A stretch of DNA of 64,000 nt from Desulfosarcina ovata subsp. ovata (GCF_009689005.1 NZ_AP021879.1:6945501-7009500); one strand, 5' to 3'. Counted from the first letter of the stretch, positions 18,342 through 27,275 are shown. Notes: generated by a model not told the origin, from the letters alone. Numbers and translations: made by a program.

Positions 18342-19103
18342 ATGTCCGCCTGCCTTTCCGCAGAAGAACGTGAACGCTACGACCGCCAGGTGCGTATCGA
18401 TGAAATCGGTACCGTCGGTCAAGAGAAACTTAAGCAATCCCGGGTTTTTGTTTGCGGTGCCGGCGGCCTCGGTTCACCGGCGGCCATCTACCTGGCGGCC
18501 GCCGGTGTGGGCGCCATTACCCTTGTGGACCCTGATCGGGTGGCCTTGAGCAACCTGAATCGCCAGGTTTTGCACGGTGACGACGACATCGGACGGCCCA
18601 AGGTCGATTCCGCAAAAGCGACCCTCGGCCACCTGGCTCCCCATGTGGCGGTAAAGACCGACTCGGTAAGGGTTACGGCGGCCAATGTACACCACCTGGT
18701 TGACGGTCACGACGTGATCATCGATGCCGTGGACAATCCGGAAACCCGCTACCGGCTCAACCGGGCGGCCCTGGATTTGAATATCCCGTTCATTCACGGC
18801 GCGGTCAACGGGTTCGAGGGGCGCATTATGACCATCGTTCCCGGCAAAAGCACCTGTTTGCGCTGTCTCTACCGGGGGCCGGTGGCTGCGGCGGAGGCAT
18901 TGCCGGTGATCGGTGCGACGCCGGGAATCATCGGTGCATTGCAGGCCACCGAGGCGATCAAGGTGATCACCGGTATCGGTGGGCTGCTTACCGATCGACT
19001 ATTGATTTATGACGGCCTTAAATTGACCTGGCGCGAGTTCACGGTCCATAAAAACCCACACTGCGACCATTGCGGACGTCCGCCGGAAAGGATACCATCA
19101 TGA
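18342..19103 (+). CDS. ThiF/MoeB/HesA-family E1-like adenylyltransferase
   Basis: 253 residues from ATG 18342 (GGAG ribosome site). The ATP-binding glycine loop is GAGGLGSP (about 36), the adenylation motif is SNLNRQ, and two Cys pairs (CLRC, CDHC) give the structural zinc site. The family adenylates the C-terminal Gly-Gly of a ubiquitin-fold sulfur carrier. Its stop overlaps the carrier gene start (ATGA), making an E1/carrier pair. In AOR operons such pairs are thought to supply the dithiolene sulfur of the tungstopterin; that role here is inferred from context. Confidence 0.88.
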   Translation: MSACLSAEERERYDRQVRIDEIGTVGQEKLKQSRVFVCGAGGLGSPAAIYLAAAGVGAITLVDPDRVALSNLNRQVLHGDDDIGRPKVDSAKATLGHLAPHVAVKTDSVRVTAANVHHLVDGHDVIIDAVDNPETRYRLNRAALDLNIPFIHGAVNGFEGRIMTIVPGKSTCLRCLYRGPVAAAEALPVIGATPGIIGALQATEAIKVITGIGGLLTDRLLIYDGLKLTWREFTVHKNPHCDHCGRPPERIPS

Positions 19104-19372
19104 GCGTTACTCTGAATATTCACAAAATCCACCGGCAGTATACCCGGGGGTTGGATGTGGTTGCGGTGGCGGGCGGTACCATCGGCGCCTGCCTGGATGC
19201 ATTGATTCGGCAATATCCCGGTATGCGGGCGGCCCTGTTCGATGCCAAAGGGAAGCTGAAGAACCAGATCGAGATCTACCTGAATATGGAAAGCGCCTAC
19301 CCGGACGAGCTGAAAAGAGCCGTCAAAGACGGTGATGAGATTTTCATCACCGTCATGCTGGCCGGTGGGTAG
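19100..19372 (+). CDS. MoaD/ThiS-family sulfur-carrier protein
   Basis: 90 residues with the beta-grasp pattern and the terminal Gly-Gly (VMLAGG at the very C-terminus) needed for adenylation and thiocarboxylate formation. It is translationally coupled to the E1-like gene, and both lie under operator copy 4. A dedicated carrier suggests pterin synthesis or cofactor sulfuration tuned to the AOR enzyme, separate from a housekeeping MoaD. Confidence 0.88.
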   Translation: MSVTLNIHKIHRQYTRGLDVVAVAGGTIGACLDALIRQYPGMRAALFDAKGKLKNQIEIYLNMESAYPDELKRAVKDGDEIFITVMLAGG

Positions 19373-19493
19373 GCGACGGAGCTTGCAGACGAACACAAAC
19401 CCTACGCAAATATGAACAGAGGCTGCCAAACGGGTGTGACAGATTCGATTACCGTCGGAATAGAGCGATTTTCGCTGGCCAGATCACTGACGA

Positions 19494-19673
19494 ATGGTTA
19501 AACTGATTACCTGCATGGACCGTCGACGCGCTCAGGCCCTTTTTGGATTGACCCGGGTGGATCCGGAAACAAGGAGAACCTCACGGCGGCAAAAAGTACT
19601 CATGCGGGGTGAAGATGACGAGACCATGGTCCCTTTTGCCAGTTCATCATATCGGGGAGAACGCATCGCTTGA
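19494..19673 (+). CDS. Possible small basic protein coupled to the PAS/HisKA gene
   Basis: A 59-residue open frame starting MVKLITCMDRRR and rich in Arg. Its stop TGA shares bases with the TTG start of the next gene (TTGA at 19670-19673). No good ribosome site precedes it and no family is recognised. The stop/start overlap is the only support; it may be chance. Confidence 0.3.
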   Translation: MVKLITCMDRRRAQALFGLTRVDPETRRTSRRQKVLMRGEDDETMVPFASSSYRGERIA

Positions 19674-20533
19674 CGGTTACTACACTCTGGGTTGTGATTG
19701 TACTCATTTCGGTTCTGGGTGGCGTGGGGTTGTATTTCTACAGGCGTCAGTATCAACAGATCGATTTGCTCAGACGCGAGCTGCTGGAGATCCAGCAGAA
19801 GCTGCATGGGCGGGACGCGGCCCATTCGCTGGACCGGTCCCAGTGGGAGCAAACCGAAGAGAAACTGCGCAAGTACCTTGAACTTATGGACACCCTGATC
19901 AATACTATCCCCAATCCGATCTACTTCAAGGATGCCGCCGGGATCTATCAGGGGTGCAACAAAGTTTTTGCCAAAACGATCCTTGGCCTGACCCGGGATT
20001 TGATTATCGGCCGTCATCCCCAGGAGCTGACCGAACAGATTCCGGCCGATCTGGCGGCCGCCTACCAGCGCGAAGAACGCCGCATGATCGACAAGGCCGG
20101 TTTCCACAGTTTTGAAACCAAGGTGCAGTGTGCCGACGGACAGCGGCGCGATTTTCTGTTCAGCATGGCCCCGGTGATGGATCCTGATGGTAGCCACAGC
20201 GGCACCGTGGTGGTGCTTGCCGATCTAACCGAGAAAAACCGGGCGGCCCGGGACCGCATCCAGAAAGAGAAGCTGGAAGGGGTGCTGGAGATCGCCGGTG
20301 CGGTCTGCCACGAGCTCAATCAGCCCCTGCAGACCCTTTCCGGCTATGTCGAGATGCTGACCATGAGCCTTGACGGCCATGCCGCCGGTGCCTACCTGGA
20401 AAAAATTACGCCCCAGATCGAACGCATGCACGATATTTCCAATAAACTGCGTCGCATCACCCGTTACGAGACCATGGATTACGGCGAGCGAACGAAGATC
20501 ATCGATATTTGCAAGGCGTCGGAAGATCGCTGA
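19670..20533 (+). CDS. Membrane-anchored PAS protein with a histidine-kinase dimerisation domain but no ATPase
   Basis: 287 residues from a TTG start (GGGGAG ten bases upstream). One membrane helix (LWVVIVLISVLGGVGLYFY, about 6-24), a coiled coil, a PAS domain (about 70-195) and a HisKA-type segment with an intact H-box (VCHELNQPLQTLSGY, about 210). The protein ends about 60 residues later, with no N, G1 or G2 box, so it cannot autophosphorylate alone. No frameshift into a lost ATPase domain is evident just downstream, where the next gene converges. It could act as a phosphotransfer or decoy dimer partner. Confidence 0.8.
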   Translation: MTVTTLWVVIVLISVLGGVGLYFYRRQYQQIDLLRRELLEIQQKLHGRDAAHSLDRSQWEQTEEKLRKYLELMDTLINTIPNPIYFKDAAGIYQGCNKVFAKTILGLTRDLIIGRHPQELTEQIPADLAAAYQREERRMIDKAGFHSFETKVQCADGQRRDFLFSMAPVMDPDGSHSGTVVVLADLTEKNRAARDRIQKEKLEGVLEIAGAVCHELNQPLQTLSGYVEMLTMSLDGHAAGAYLEKITPQIERMHDISNKLRRITRYETMDYGERTKIIDICKASEDR

Positions 20534-20548
20534 GGACGCGCCCTTACT

Positions 20549-21208
20549 CTAAAAAGGCTTTCCTGCCATCCGTGTTATTGAGATCAGCAACATCCCCTCT
20601 TTCAGCGTGACACTGGCGGTTTCGCCGGTAAACACATTGCTCACGCCGTGTGAGGTGCCAAAAGGAAGGCTGGCGTCAGTCAGGGGATAGGCCAGCCCCT
20701 TCAGGGAGACCCCCGTGGCGTTGCCGGAAATCGGCAGCAGCGATACAAGATCCCCGGGCCGGCCATGCAGGCGGATCTGCCGGCTGCCCTGAAGGCAGCA
20801 CAATTCATGGACCCCGTCCAGAAGCCGTACCGTTGTGCGGGAGAGAAAATCGGAACCCAACAGCAGCACGTTGGAGAAGGTCATGTCCCAGCGGGCACCC
20901 AGGGCGCCCAAAACGGCGATCTCCTCTGCCCCCCGGTCGATGGCCAGTTTCAGGGCCAGTTCCAGATCGGTTTCATCCTTGCGAGCCGGGTGACGGATGA
21001 TTTCGGTGGCGGTCTTTTCCAGTGCCGTCAGTTCTCCAGGAGCGATGGAATCCATGTCCCCCACGACCACGTGCGGCGTTACCTCCCATCGCCGGCAGTG
21101 GGCCAGCCCGCCATCGGCGGCGATGATCAGATCCCGGTCGGCGGAGAGGGTCAGCCCGACGGGCCATCCATCCATGACACCGTTGGCAAATACGATGGCC
21201 CGGATCAT
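20549..21208 (-). CDS. thiN: Thiamine pyrophosphokinase
   Basis: 219 residues. The N-terminal nucleotide-binding half has ADGGLAHC and the GDMDSI signature, followed by the diphosphate-handling KDETDLELAL; the C-terminal half is the thiamine-binding beta-sandwich. It converts thiamine and ATP to thiamine diphosphate in the cytoplasm. It follows the ABC transporter genes on the same strand (four-base overlap with the ATPase gene), consistent with uptake followed by pyrophosphorylation. Confidence 0.92.
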   Translation of the reverse strand: MIRAIVFANGVMDGWPVGLTLSADRDLIIAADGGLAHCRRWEVTPHVVVGDMDSIAPGELTALEKTATEIIRHPARKDETDLELALKLAIDRGAEEIAVLGALGARWDMTFSNVLLLGSDFLSRTTVRLLDGVHELCCLQGSRQIRLHGRPGDLVSLLPISGNATGVSLKGLAYPLTDASLPFGTSHGVSNVFTGETASVTLKEGMLLISITRMAGKPF

Positions 21209-22296
21209 TTGGACTCCTTGGGTTGGGGGTGAGGCCGTGCTCCAGGGATGATTGCCATGGCCGAGGGGCTAAGGTCAAGGGCGATGGTCTCGCCGATGCC
21301 AGGTGGTGATGTTTCACTGGGCAGATGGAAGGTCAGTGTCGTCTCGTCGGTGATGGCGATGCCAGTGCGGTAGCTCTGTCCGCTGAAAATGCGCGAGACC
21401 ACCCGGCCGGTGATCGGTGGGATCGGCAATGGGGGAGCCGACCGGTCGGCTACGCGGGCCCCTTCCGGGCGGAGTACAACGCTGACCCGGTCGCCGGGCT
21501 GCATGCCGGCCGGCAAAGCAGAGGGGTATAGCCGCCCCAGAACGGTGTCGATCCCGCCGTCGCCGGCCAGCGTGCCGGCCAGCAGGTTTTCGAAGCCAAG
21601 AAACCGGGCCACGAAAAGGCTCTGGGGATGACGATACAGCGTTTCCGGCGGGTCCACCTGTTCCAGGCGGCCGGCGTTCATCACCGCTACCCGATCGGCC
21701 ACGGCCAAGGCCTCGGACTGGTCGTGGGTGACGAAAATGGCCGTGGTCTCCAGTCGTTTCAGTATTCCATGAATGTCCATCAGCAGGCGTTCGCGCAGGG
21801 CCCGGTCCAGGGCCCCCAACGGCTCGTCGAGCATCAGCAGGCGGGGTTGCGGAGCCAGGCTGCGGGCCAGGGCCACGCGCTGGCGTTCTCCGCCGGACAG
21901 CTCGGCCACGCTGCGCCGGGCCATTCCGGTCAGGCCCACCCGTTCGAGCATGGCTTCGGTTCGGGTCCGGACTTGGGAAACGGGCAGTCGCTTCATCTCC
22001 AGGCCGAATGCCACGTTGTCAAAGACGCTTTTGTGGGGGAAAAGGGCGAACTCCTGGAACATCAACCCGAAATTGCGCCGGTGGGGCGGAACCGTGGTTA
22101 TGTTTTGATCATTGATGAAGACCAGCCCGGTATCGGGCGATTCGAGACCGGCGATCAGCCGCAGCAGCGTGGTCTTGCCGCATCCCGACGGTCCCAGCAG
22201 ACAGAGAATTTCGCCTTCGGCCAGGATGAAGGAGACACCATCGACCGCTGGCTGGTCGTAGGCCTTGGCCAGGTTTTCCACGCACAGCAGGGGCAT
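21205..22296 (-). CDS. ABC transporter ATP-binding protein (thiamine-type importer)
   Basis: 363 residues from ATG 22296, which overlaps the permease stop (ATGA). Walker A GPSGCGKTT, signature LSGGERQRVALA, Walker B LLMLDEP, and switch His in FVTHDQSEA. The about 125-residue C-terminal extension is TOBE-like, as in spermidine/iron/thiamine-type importers. It powers the adjacent two-domain permease. The frame stays open upstream within the permease gene, but homology begins at MPLLCVENL. Confidence 0.93.
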   Translation of the reverse strand: MPLLCVENLAKAYDQPAVDGVSFILAEGEILCLLGPSGCGKTTLLRLIAGLESPDTGLVFINDQNITTVPPHRRNFGLMFQEFALFPHKSVFDNVAFGLEMKRLPVSQVRTRTEAMLERVGLTGMARRSVAELSGGERQRVALARSLAPQPRLLMLDEPLGALDRALRERLLMDIHGILKRLETTAIFVTHDQSEALAVADRVAVMNAGRLEQVDPPETLYRHPQSLFVARFLGFENLLAGTLAGDGGIDTVLGRLYPSALPAGMQPGDRVSVVLRPEGARVADRSAPPLPIPPITGRVVSRIFSGQSYRTGIAITDETTLTFHLPSETSPPGIGETIALDLSPSAMAIIPGARPHPQPKESK

Positions 22297-23960
22297 CAGA
22301 ACTCTCCCCCAATGGATCGGAATTTTTCGATGACGAGAAATCCGGCCGACGTGGTCAACATCAGCAGGCAGCTCATGGCCATGGCCCGGCCGATGTTCAG
22401 GGCCCCGGGCTGATTGAGGTAGCGGTAGATGGCCAGCGGCAGGGTCGGTGTCCGGGGGCGGGCGACAAACACCGTGGCCCCGAATTCGCCCATGCTGATG
22501 GCAAAGGCGAAGATGGCGCCCACCCACAGGGCGCGGCGCAGGATCGGCCAGTCCACATGGCGCCAGACCCGAAACGGCGACGCACCCAGCATGGTCGCCG
22601 CTTCCCTGAGGTGGCGGGGGATGCTTCGCCAGGCCGGCAGCAGGCTGCGGATGACGAAGGGGAAGGCCACCAGGGCGTGGGCCACGGCGGGCAGCAGCAG
22701 GGCGGTGCGCAGGTTCAAAGGGGGCTCGTCCAGGGCGATGATGAATCCGAATCCCAGGGTGACCGCCGAGGTGGAGAGCGGCAGCATGAACAGGGGATCG
22801 ATGATTCCGGCGGCCCGGTGCCTGGCGCCGGCCAGAAACGCAGCCGAAAACCAGCCGATAAAAAGGGCGATCAGGGTGGCGGCCAGGGCGAAGCCCAACG
22901 AGTTGCCCATGGCTGCCAGCGGTGAGACAAACATGATCGATCCGGTGGGGTTTCCCAGAAGCGAGCGGTAATAGGTCAGGGCCGGACCCGCTTCGGTGAG
23001 TACCGAGCCCAGGCAAAGCGCCAACAGCGGCGTTCCCAACAGCAGGAGCATAACGGTCAGGTTGCCGCCGATCACCAGCCGTTCCCGGCGGGTGTGGGGC
23101 CGCCGCAGGCCGCCGGTGGCTGCCTGGGGCATCAGGGAGACGGCCGAGCGGCGTTCGAACCAGGTGTAAAGGCCCATCAGGGCAAAGGTGAAGACGATCT
23201 GTACCATGGACAGGGCGGCTGCCATGGGCAGGTTGAACAGGTGTACGGCCTGGCGGTAGATCTCCACCTCGACGGTGGCCAGCCGCGGCCCGCCCAGGAT
23301 AAGGACCACGCCGAAACTGGTGAAACAGAAGACGAACACCAGCATGGCGGCGGCGGTGATCGCGGGCATGATCAGGGGTAGGGTGATGGTGAAAAAGACC
23401 TTTTGCCCGGAGGCGCCCAGCATGCGTGCCGCGTCGGCCGGTTCCCCGGAGAGGCGAGCCCAGAAACCACCGACAATGCGCAGGACCACCGTGTAATTGT
23501 AGAAGACATGCGCCAGCAGAAAAAACCACACTGTGTGGTCGATACGGATGGGCGGGCGGTTCAGTTGGAAAAGGGCCATCAACGCCTGGTTGGCCAGACC
23601 GCCGGGGCCCAGCAGGGCCTTGAAGGCCGCGGCCGTGACCACTGTCGGCAGTACGAACGGCACGGCGGTCAGGGACTGGATCAGGGCTTTGCCTCTAAAA
23701 TCGAATCGGGCGAAGACATACGCCCCGGGCAGGGCTACCAGCAGGGTCAGCAGGGTGGAGAGCGCCGCCTGCCAGGTGGTGAACCAGAGCACGCCGGCAT
23801 AGTAGCCACTGTCCACCAGCCGCCGCAGTCCGCCCGGTGCCCAGGCGCCGTTCTCGGGAGTGAAACTGGTAATGAGGATGCTGGCCAGGGGATAGAAGTA
23901 AAAGACCCCCAGAAAGATCAGTGGGGGAAGGGCCAGGAGAAGGCGCAGCCGGTGTTTCAC
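22296..23960 (-). CDS. ABC transporter permease, two fused halves (ThiP-like)
   Basis: 554 residues from a GTG at 23960 that overlaps the ThiB stop (GTGA). About 12 membrane helices in two homologous halves, each with an EAA-type loop (EPADAARMLGASGQKVFF and HLREAATMLGASPFRVW), as in ThiP and iron(III) permeases. The fused arrangement and the downstream thiamine pyrophosphokinase point to thiamine or a thiamine precursor as substrate. Confidence 0.9.
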   Translation of the reverse strand: MKHRLRLLLALPPLIFLGVFYFYPLASILITSFTPENGAWAPGGLRRLVDSGYYAGVLWFTTWQAALSTLLTLLVALPGAYVFARFDFRGKALIQSLTAVPFVLPTVVTAAAFKALLGPGGLANQALMALFQLNRPPIRIDHTVWFFLLAHVFYNYTVVLRIVGGFWARLSGEPADAARMLGASGQKVFFTITLPLIMPAITAAAMLVFVFCFTSFGVVLILGGPRLATVEVEIYRQAVHLFNLPMAAALSMVQIVFTFALMGLYTWFERRSAVSLMPQAATGGLRRPHTRRERLVIGGNLTVMLLLLGTPLLALCLGSVLTEAGPALTYYRSLLGNPTGSIMFVSPLAAMGNSLGFALAATLIALFIGWFSAAFLAGARHRAAGIIDPLFMLPLSTSAVTLGFGFIIALDEPPLNLRTALLLPAVAHALVAFPFVIRSLLPAWRSIPRHLREAATMLGASPFRVWRHVDWPILRRALWVGAIFAFAISMGEFGATVFVARPRTPTLPLAIYRYLNQPGALNIGRAMAMSCLLMLTTSAGFLVIEKFRSIGGEF

Positions 23961-24442
23961 CGCAAAACCGCCTCGGTCCACGCCTCGATCCAGCGGTCAC
24001 GGTTGCTTTCCACGAATTCCGGGTCCAGGACCACGGGATCTGTCGCCTCCTGTGCATAGCGGGCAAACACGTCGGGCAACGGCGTGCCGGTGACCGCCGG
24101 AAAGACCCACATGTTCAAGGGGATGTCTTTCTGGAAAGCCTCCGTCAGCATGAAGTCCACCAGCCGGCGGGCCACAGCGGGCATTTGGGTGTCTTTTAAG
24201 ATACCCACGAACTCGATTTGGCGGAAGACGGTTTGGGGCGCCAGAACGGCGGCGGTCGGGCTCTCCTCGATCTTTTTCTCACTGTAAAAGACTTCCGCTG
24301 CCGGGCTGCTGGCGTAGCTGATCACGATGGGCCGGGTGCCGCCCTTGGCCCGGGAGAACTGGCCGTAGTAGGCGTCCGACCATCCCATGGAGACGTACAC
24401 ATCGTTCTCCCGCAGTTGGCGCCAGTAGTGGAGAAATCCGGC
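23957..24442 (-). pseudogene. thiB: Thiamine ABC transporter substrate-binding protein, 5'-truncated
   Basis: About 160 C-terminal residues of a ThiB-type periplasmic binding protein (NDVYVSMGWSDAYYGQF; TRPIVISYASSPAAEVF; MWVFPAVTGTPLP). Upstream the frame meets a stop immediately where the 88-bp inverted-repeat element begins (24440), and the first about 170 residues, including the signal peptide, are absent. The import system has therefore lost its capture protein and probably its native promoter. Downstream genes remain intact and coupled. Confidence 0.85.
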
Positions 24443-24527
24443 TCATCGCGGATTAGTGTAATTTTTCCCTATGATCAAAGTCATAGATATTTTGCCCATT
24501 GATTTTCACACTAATCCACGATGAGCC
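24440..24527. mobile_element. 88-bp MITE-like element with 20-bp terminal inverted repeats
   Basis: The left end GGCTCATCGCGGATTAGTGT (24440-24459) matches the inverted right end (24508-24527) at 19 of 20 bases. The 48-bp interior codes for nothing. The left end abuts the truncated thiB reading frame. No target duplication is visible, so it may be a solo element or the scar of a larger transposon. Confidence 0.7.
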
Positions 24528-24542
24528 TACAAAATTACCATT

Positions 24543-24574
24543 ACATATCACAAATTCATCAATTTGTGATATGT
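24543..24574. repeat. Perfect 14-bp inverted repeat (hairpin)
   Basis: ACATATCACAAATT and its complement are separated by the four bases CATC. It is AT-rich, with no T-run on the plus side. It could be an operator or hairpin upstream of the esterase gene at 24704. Confidence 0.55.
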
Positions 24575-24703
24575 TACAGATATCTCAAGTTCTCCATTAT
24601 ATATCTTTATAATTCTGATCCATTACAGTGCTTTTTGTCTTAGGATGCAACTTAATCATGCATCCTACTTGGTTGCCAACCATGGTTTCGAAAGGCGTTT
24701 ACA

Positions 24704-25801
24704 ATGGATGCACAATCCTCTGAGTTTAACGGATCGGCCCTCCCAAAATGGAGTAACCATTGGCTCATAATCCTTGTTTCAGCACTGCTGTTGATACTGC
24801 TGCCGATGACGGCTTTAGGCTCCAACTTTTGGTGTATTTGGTTTCCTTGGTGGCCCCTATGCGGCAATAATGAGAGCGATTGCGGTGAACGGCTGACCGA
24901 AGTTTCAGATTTCGGCTCAAACCCCGGAAACCTAAAGATGTGCACCTATGTGCCGGAGAATCTCGAACCATCCCGGCCACTGGTCGTGGCATTGCATGGC
25001 TGCAAACAGCAAGCAGAAGATTATGATAACGAGACAGGCTGGATTAAATTTGCCGAGAGGAACCAATTCGCGCTACTGCTTCCACAACAACAGAAAGCCA
25101 ACAATATGTCAAAATGTTTCAATTGGTTTGAGCTGAATGACATCGAGCGCGACAAAGGTGAAGCCTTATCGATTCGCCAAATGATTAAAAAGATGGCGTC
25201 CGATACCGATATCGATCCGGAAAAGGTTTATATCACCGGGTTGTCAGCAGGTGGTGGGATGGCAACCGTAATGCTGGCAGTATACCCAGACATGTTTGCT
25301 GGTGGTGCGATCATTGCGGGAATCCCATATAAATGTGCCACGAATGTAGGCGAGGCCCTAAATGAATGCGGCGTCAGTATCGTTCCGGGTCAGCTCGCTC
25401 CGATGAAGGATCTAAGCCCTGATGCCTGGGGCAACCTGGTGCGCAATGCATCAAGCCACAATGGCCCGTATCCACGCATATCCATTTGGCAAGGCACAAG
25501 CGACACCACCGTTAACCCGGCTGACCAACAAGAGTTGGTGGACCAGTGGACCAATGTACTAGGTGTTGACCAGACACCGGACATTGAAGACACGATCAAC
25601 GGCCATGAGCACAAGTTATACAAAAACGACAACGGCGAACCACTGATCGAAACGATTCTGATCAGCGGCATGGGCCATGGGACGCCGATCGATCCGGGAG
25701 GGGGAGACGACCAATGTGGCGAGGCGGCTTCCTACATTTTGGACGTCGGAACTTGTTCCAGCTATTACATCATCAAATTCTGGGGCCTCGATTTTCAGTA
25801 G
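24704..25801 (+). CDS. Secreted esterase of the PHB depolymerase/feruloyl esterase family
   Basis: 365 residues. An N-terminal membrane or signal segment (WLIILVSALLLILLPMTALGS, about 21-41) suggests export. The alpha/beta-hydrolase core has VALHGC (oxyanion region, about 95) and the lipase box GLSAGGGMA with nucleophile Ser about residue 180; a late GMGHGTP supplies the likely catalytic His. Nine or more Cys suggest disulfides. The family degrades extracellular polyhydroxybutyrate or feruloyl esters; which applies is not decidable. It is isolated, flanked by mobile debris. Confidence 0.85.
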   Translation: MDAQSSEFNGSALPKWSNHWLIILVSALLLILLPMTALGSNFWCIWFPWWPLCGNNESDCGERLTEVSDFGSNPGNLKMCTYVPENLEPSRPLVVALHGCKQQAEDYDNETGWIKFAERNQFALLLPQQQKANNMSKCFNWFELNDIERDKGEALSIRQMIKKMASDTDIDPEKVYITGLSAGGGMATVMLAVYPDMFAGGAIIAGIPYKCATNVGEALNECGVSIVPGQLAPMKDLSPDAWGNLVRNASSHNGPYPRISIWQGTSDTTVNPADQQELVDQWTNVLGVDQTPDIEDTINGHEHKLYKNDNGEPLIETILISGMGHGTPIDPGGGDDQCGEAASYILDVGTCSSYYIIKFWGLDFQ

Positions 25802-26159
25802 CGCAGGGCAATTTTTACTGATGAGGAAGTTTTGTTGAAAAATGTGTCTGCGATAATCAATCGTGACGCTATTAAACACAGGTTTTGGCGAATCGGGGAT
25901 TATGGTATGTAATCACAGCTTTTGCTTGCTCTGAGCCGACCACAATATCTTGGGATTCCTCAAGATTTCCAATTGATATAGACATCGCAACATATGGCAA
26001 GTAAACACACGATTCTGTGGGGTCCATTTTAGTGGGATAGCCAAAACACATTTGCTTGTTTATGAAAATATTGCTTTCGGTTTGATGAATAATTATAATA
26101 CTAATTGACAAGGATGTGATTCAGAAACGATAGGGTAACTTTGCGAGCGTTAAAAATCG
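25802..26159. other. AT-rich stretch with no recognisable gene
   Basis: About 360 bases. A 79-codon minus-strand frame (25872-26111) starting MSISIIIIHQ is open, but it has no clear ribosome site or known motif; it may be a decayed fragment. The remainder shows nothing. Confidence 0.4.
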
Positions 26160-26790
26160 CTATGGCCAAAGTCGACCGAGTTCTCCAATTAGATCGGTCG
26201 GCGTACCCACAAGCATATCCGGTTCGCAAGCGGATAGCTCTCCTTTTGTACTATTTCCCCATAGGACAGCGGCCGAGTGAATGCCGTTGGCCTTCGCACC
26301 TATGATATCATAATGTCGGTCACCCACCATTATTGTTTTATCGGAGGGCAATCGTTCCTGTTCCAGTACGTAACATATTAGCGCAGTTTTATCGCTTCGC
26401 CTGCCTTCCGATTTACTACCGTATATACGCTTGAAGTGATCGCCAATTCCCAGGTAGGAAACAACATGTTCGGCAAATACTTTTGGTTTGGCGGTCACTA
26501 CAAAAAAGTTTGCACCGTCCCTTTTAATCCCGGACAGCATCGTCTGAATCCCTTTATAAACCCTGCTCTTAAAAAGCCCCCGACGGCGATATCTTTTTTG
26601 GTAAAGCCGCACAAGCCCTTTAGCGGCAATTCATTATCTTTGGTTTCAAGCAGTTCGGTGAACACATCCAAAAGGGGGGTACCAATGAACCACTCAAGGT
26701 CACGCATTCGATACTGCTTCCGCCCCAGGGATGTGAGCGCATATTGCATGCTTTCAACAATCCCTGGGCTGGAATAGGATGATTCTCTGA
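26160..26790 (-). pseudogene. HAD-family phosphatase (phosphoglycolate phosphatase-like), decayed
   Basis: The C-terminal 150 residues carry HAD motif II/III (FFVVTAKP) and motif IV (KTIMVGDRHYDIIGAKANG). The helical cap continues upstream in another frame (PGIVESMQYALTSLG and WFIGTPLLDVFTELL), joined by one missing base near 26611-26613 where LPLKGL should run into VRLYQKRY. Further upstream the nucleophile motif (FDLDGT) is absent and a stop interrupts. There are thus at least two lesions, and the protein cannot be active. Confidence 0.8.
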
Positions 26791-26916
26791 TTTTCGGAAA
26801 AAATCATGTTGACATGATGTGGTTTTAGATATGAGTATATTCTAAAAACTGATATGGTTGAACACTTGTCAAGAGAAAAACCTATCCATACCCAAAAAAC
26901 TTGGGCCAATAATTTT

Positions 26917-27117
26917 CATCGAGCGTTTGGATAGAGGCGGGGTCTGCAATAACGACGGTAGAGCACTCTGATATTCGCGGGTTGGATACCGCCTGACTAG
27001 GCTTCGTCGTGGAGCTGCCTCGGTCTAAAGACGGGAGTTTCGGCCTGAAGGCCTATTCCGATAGCTTTTTCGAGGGTTCTCCAAACCGCGACCGCGCCCC
27101 TATCCAAAAGCTCGATG
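26917..27117. ncRNA. Candidate structured RNA closed by a 23-bp panhandle
   Basis: Bases 26917-26939 pair with 27095-27117 (21 of 23), closing a 200-nt GC-rich segment. That segment holds several internal hairpins, e.g. GGCCTGAAGGCC and GCCTGACTAGGC on the plus strand. There is no coding signal. A 25-codon minus-strand frame ends two bases outside the panhandle (27119-27196). Strand and family are unknown; candidates are part of the IS-encoded guide RNA or an unrelated transposon RNA such as an IscB/IsrB-type omega RNA. Confidence 0.45.
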
Positions 27118-27275
27118 GCTATATTTGTTCTTTGATAAAGCCGATCCTTTCTTGAGCATTTTTAAAATCAATAAGTTCTTTTTCTATTTGCATCATCGAT
27201 TATAGAGAAGTACTTATCCAGCTTCTTGAGCCGGAGCAACAGTCGCGCTTCTCTCGCCGTCGCTAATTCCCACCC

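Noticed and set aside
24400..24704. TPP riboswitch for the thiamine operon
   Set aside because: No conserved TPP-aptamer segments (CUGAGA, ACCUGA-type) appear on the minus strand upstream of the truncated thiB; the sequence there is element and AT-rich DNA.
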